Made by a program: the position numbers and the translations under genes. A DNA stretch of 6,710 nucleotides from Ilumatobacter sp. GTDB lineage: Bacteria; Actinomycetota; Acidimicrobiia; Acidimicrobiales; Ilumatobacteraceae. Location: assembly GCA_029263275.1 (NCBI GenBank), contig JAJCXU010000227.1, positions 1-6,710 on the forward strand, in the 5' to 3' direction. Below are positions 4,823-6,710 of the stretch, piece by piece (position 1 is the stretch's first letter; each line of letters starts with the position of its first letter). Under the pieces are notes generated by a model. It made no database searches, was not told the DNA's origin, and saw only the letters and a program-made list of their open reading frames with translations.

Positions 4823-6418
4823 TCAGGACGATTCGAATTCCGTCCCGGCGCCCGCGGGCGCAACGATTTCGACGTCGACGCCGAGCCCGACAGCGAGCAG
4901 ATGCGACCGTTCTCGCGCGGCATACACCTCGAGGTCGAGGTCGTCGGCAACGCTGGCCACCGGTTCGATTCGCATGCACCCATCATCGATGTTGACCCGC
5001 ATCGTCTGCACGACACCAGCGTGGCGACGGTCGAGACCGATTGCCACCCGCAACATCCCGGCCAGCTGACGAACGAGCCGCTGGTCGTCAGCGCTCAGTG
5101 CCGCGAACTCGGGATGTTTCTCACTTGGCCGAGACTTGCGGTGATACCTGGCAACAACCGCGATCAGCTCGATCTCGTGTTCGGTGAATCCGGTGAGTTG
5201 TTCACTGTTCCTGATCACGTAGTACGAGTGCTTGTGATGACTCGAATGGCTGATGAAGAGCCCCACGTTGTGGACGATTGCCGCCGCCTCCAGGAGTTCC
5301 CGGGCGTCATCACCGAGCTCGTGCAGCACTCGAGAACGATCGAACAACTGCCCAGCCAGGAGCGCAGTGTGTTCGGCATGTTCCGGGTCAGGATCGAGCT
5401 GCCGGGCAAGGCGCAGCAGGTTCGCTCGCCGCAGGTCGCGTAAATCGCGGCCTGATTGATCGGCAAAACGATCGAACAGCACGCCTTCACGCAATGCGTA
5501 GTCGGAGATGGTCATCGCCTCGAGTTCGAAGACGCGGAACACCTCGTCGAGCAACAATGCCCCGCCCAAGATGATGTCGGCGCGCTTGTCGTCGAGCCCG
5601 GCAACGCGACTCCGATCCTTCGCAGTGATCAGCCGCTCAACGACCGCGCTGAGCTCTGTAGCGGTGAACGTGACGCCATTCATCTGCCGGACATCGTCTC
5701 CGCGTTCAGCGGCGGCCATGGCGCCAATGGTCGTTGCCGTCCCTGAACTGCCGATTGCGATCTCCGGCTGATGGCCACCGAGCTCGCTGCCGACCAGCGC
5801 GAGCGCGGCCCGGATGTAGTGGCGGCACTCGTCGACTTCCTTCGCAGTTGGGCGTCGGGATTCGGCGATGGCCTCGCTGAAGAACCGTTCGGTCAGCCGG
5901 ATGGCACCGAGCTTCATGCTGCGCGCCTCGATCGGGTCGGCACCTTGACCCACGAGGAACTCGGTGCTGCCGCCACCAATGTCCACAAGGAGCAGTCGCT
6001 GGTCGTACACGGGGAGCGCTTGCAGCACCCCCAGGTGGATCAGCCGAGCTTCTTCGAATCCGCTGATGACCTCGATCTCGACACCGGTCAACTGCCGAGC
6101 CCGATCGAGGAACTCGTCACGATTGGCGGCTTCTCGCACCGCGCTCGTCGCCACGGCAACCAGGTCAGCGTCGCCGAAGCTCGTGGCGACCTGAGCCATG
6201 CGCTCAAGTGCGGCGAGGCCACGCTCGATGGCGTCTGGGGCGAGGAGCTTCATCTCCCCACCGCCTTGGCCGAGCCGGACCGATTCCTTCTCACTCGTCA
6301 GAATCTCGAAGCCACCGTGCTCGGAAAGACGAGCCACGACAAGGTGCATCGAGTTCGTACCGATGTCGATCGCAGCCTTGACCGACGTCTGGCCGGCCTT
6401 CGAGTCTTCGGAGGTCAT
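4823..6418 (-). CDS. Ppx/GppA family exopolyphosphatase / pppGpp phosphatase with HD-like C-terminal domain
   Basis: Members release terminal phosphate from inorganic polyphosphate (Ppx), pppGpp (GppA), or both. The 531-residue product has the two actin-like ASKHA lobes: AAIDIGTNSMHLVVA (15-29) for phosphate binding, VATSAVREAANRDEFL (89-104), the catalytic-glutamate segment SGFEEARLI (119-127), the second phosphate loop DIGGGSTEF (146-154), MKLGAIRLTERF (168-179), GSSGTATTIG (223-232) and ISDYALREG (304-312). An HD-like domain follows (about 323-520): AAIVHNVGLFI (379-389), HSSHHKHSYYVIRNS (391-405) and RYHRK (424-428). This is the long two-part E. coli type, not the short form of about 310-340 residues found in mycobacteria. 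The usual His-Asp/Glu of the HD motif is His383-Asn384, so that domain is probably not a hydrolase. The ATG at 6418 places the first motif 15 residues in. The upstream phosphotransferase gene ends 9 bp before it, with no clear Shine-Dalgarno, suggesting coupled translation. Substrate preference cannot be told from sequence. Confidence 0.93.
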   Translation of the reverse strand: MTSEDSKAGQTSVKAAIDIGTNSMHLVVARLSEHGGFEILTSEKESVRLGQGGGEMKLLAPDAIERGLAALERMAQVATSFGDADLVAVATSAVREAANRDEFLDRARQLTGVEIEVISGFEEARLIHLGVLQALPVYDQRLLLVDIGGGSTEFLVGQGADPIEARSMKLGAIRLTERFFSEAIAESRRPTAKEVDECRHYIRAALALVGSELGGHQPEIAIGSSGTATTIGAMAAAERGDDVRQMNGVTFTATELSAVVERLITAKDRSRVAGLDDKRADIILGGALLLDEVFRVFELEAMTISDYALREGVLFDRFADQSGRDLRDLRRANLLRLARQLDPDPEHAEHTALLAGQLFDRSRVLHELGDDARELLEAAAIVHNVGLFISHSSHHKHSYYVIRNSEQLTGFTEHEIELIAVVARYHRKSRPSEKHPEFAALSADDQRLVRQLAGMLRVAIGLDRRHAGVVQTMRVNIDDGCMRIEPVASVADDLDLEVYAARERSHLLAVGLGVDVEIVAPAGAGTEFESS

Positions 6419-6427
6419 CGAGGCCGT

Positions 6428-6710
6428 TCAGGTGTTGGCGGCATGTGCGACGGACATCTCGATCGAGCCGGCGATCCGGTCGTACAGACCCTGCAGGTCG
6501 ACGCCCTCGGTGCTCTTCTGCCCGCGGACGTAGCGGGCATAGACACCATGGATGATGCAAGCAGTCTTGAAGGAGTTGAAGGACCGGTAGTACGACAGGC
6601 TCGACAGGTCTGCACCGGTCTTGTCCGCATAGAACGACGTGAGTTCGTCGCGTGACGAGAAGCCGTCGATGGCGGTCGCAGCATCACCAGCCGCCGCGAG
6701 CGGATCGGTC
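6428..6710 (-). CDS. C-terminus of a phosphotransferase (APH/ACAD10-like kinase) family protein (partial)
   Basis: On the minus strand 93 codons are open from the right edge to a TGA at 6428-6430. The segment resembles the C-terminal helices of the aminoglycoside-phosphotransferase-fold family: SSRDELTSFYADKTGADLS, then LSYYRSFNSFKTACIIHGVYAR, then YVRGQ and a final amphipathic helix. The block of the type (Y)Yxx(F)xxFKxAxIxxGxYARY is characteristic of ACAD10/ACAD11-like kinase domains, common in actinobacteria next to lipid-metabolism genes. The ATP-binding and catalytic (HxD) parts lie outside the window, so activity cannot be judged and the substrate is unknown. The stop is 9 bp before the phosphatase ATG, so the two genes are probably one transcription unit. 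Confidence 0.75.
   Translation of the reverse strand, partial: TDPLAAAGDAATAIDGFSSRDELTSFYADKTGADLSSLSYYRSFNSFKTACIIHGVYARYVRGQKSTEGVDLQGLYDRIAGSIEMSVAHAANT

Noticed and set aside
5771..6655. 294-codon plus-strand open frame opposite the Ppx/GppA gene
   Set aside because: It is antisense to a phosphatase with all family motifs and shows no recognisable domain.

Overview
The window is high-GC DNA from an actinobacterium-like genome. Supporting signs are a BldD-family regulator, an ECF sigma factor overlapping a one-span membrane protein, signal peptides with long Ala-rich regions, and weak or leaderless starts. A deep-branching actinobacterial lineage such as Acidimicrobiia would fit a direct glutaminyl-tRNA synthetase in this setting, but that placement is inference.

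Layout from left to right. The minus strand carries glnS (192-1898), followed 42 bp downstream by the N-terminus of an exported protein that leaves the window (1-149). A 213-bp divergent intergenic region separates glnS from a tight plus-strand operon: an ECF sigma factor (2112-2669), a one-span membrane protein overlapping it by ATGA (2666-3433), and a small exported protein with two beta/gamma-crystallin-like repeats of the I36-inhibitor type (3463-4098). A structured 151-bp leader then precedes a BldD-like regulator (4250-4819). Convergent to it, with only 3 bp between stop codons, is a Ppx/GppA phosphatase with a C-terminal HD-like domain (4823-6418). It lies 9 bp downstream of the C-terminus of a phosphotransferase-family protein that enters from the right edge (6428-6710).

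The middle section (about 2026-4250) is the most interesting. The sigma, membrane protein and secreted protein look like one signalling unit: cytoplasmic sigma, membrane partner with a Cys-containing outer domain, and an exported crystallin-fold protein. A 35-bp near-repeat (26/35 identical, same orientation) lies just before this operon and again just after it, where it also sits in the leader of the BldD-like gene. This could be a shared regulatory site linking sigma factor and regulator, or the two ends of an inserted cassette. The BldD-like leader also holds two 13-nt direct repeats that can compete for pairing with one segment between them, then a strong Shine-Dalgarno in front of a four-codon reading frame. 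The BldD-like protein keeps the c-di-GMP signature spacing but reads RGAD instead of RQDD. With the adjacent Ppx/GppA enzyme (polyphosphate or pppGpp metabolism), the area groups several stress and second-messenger functions, though only the three-gene operon is structurally linked.
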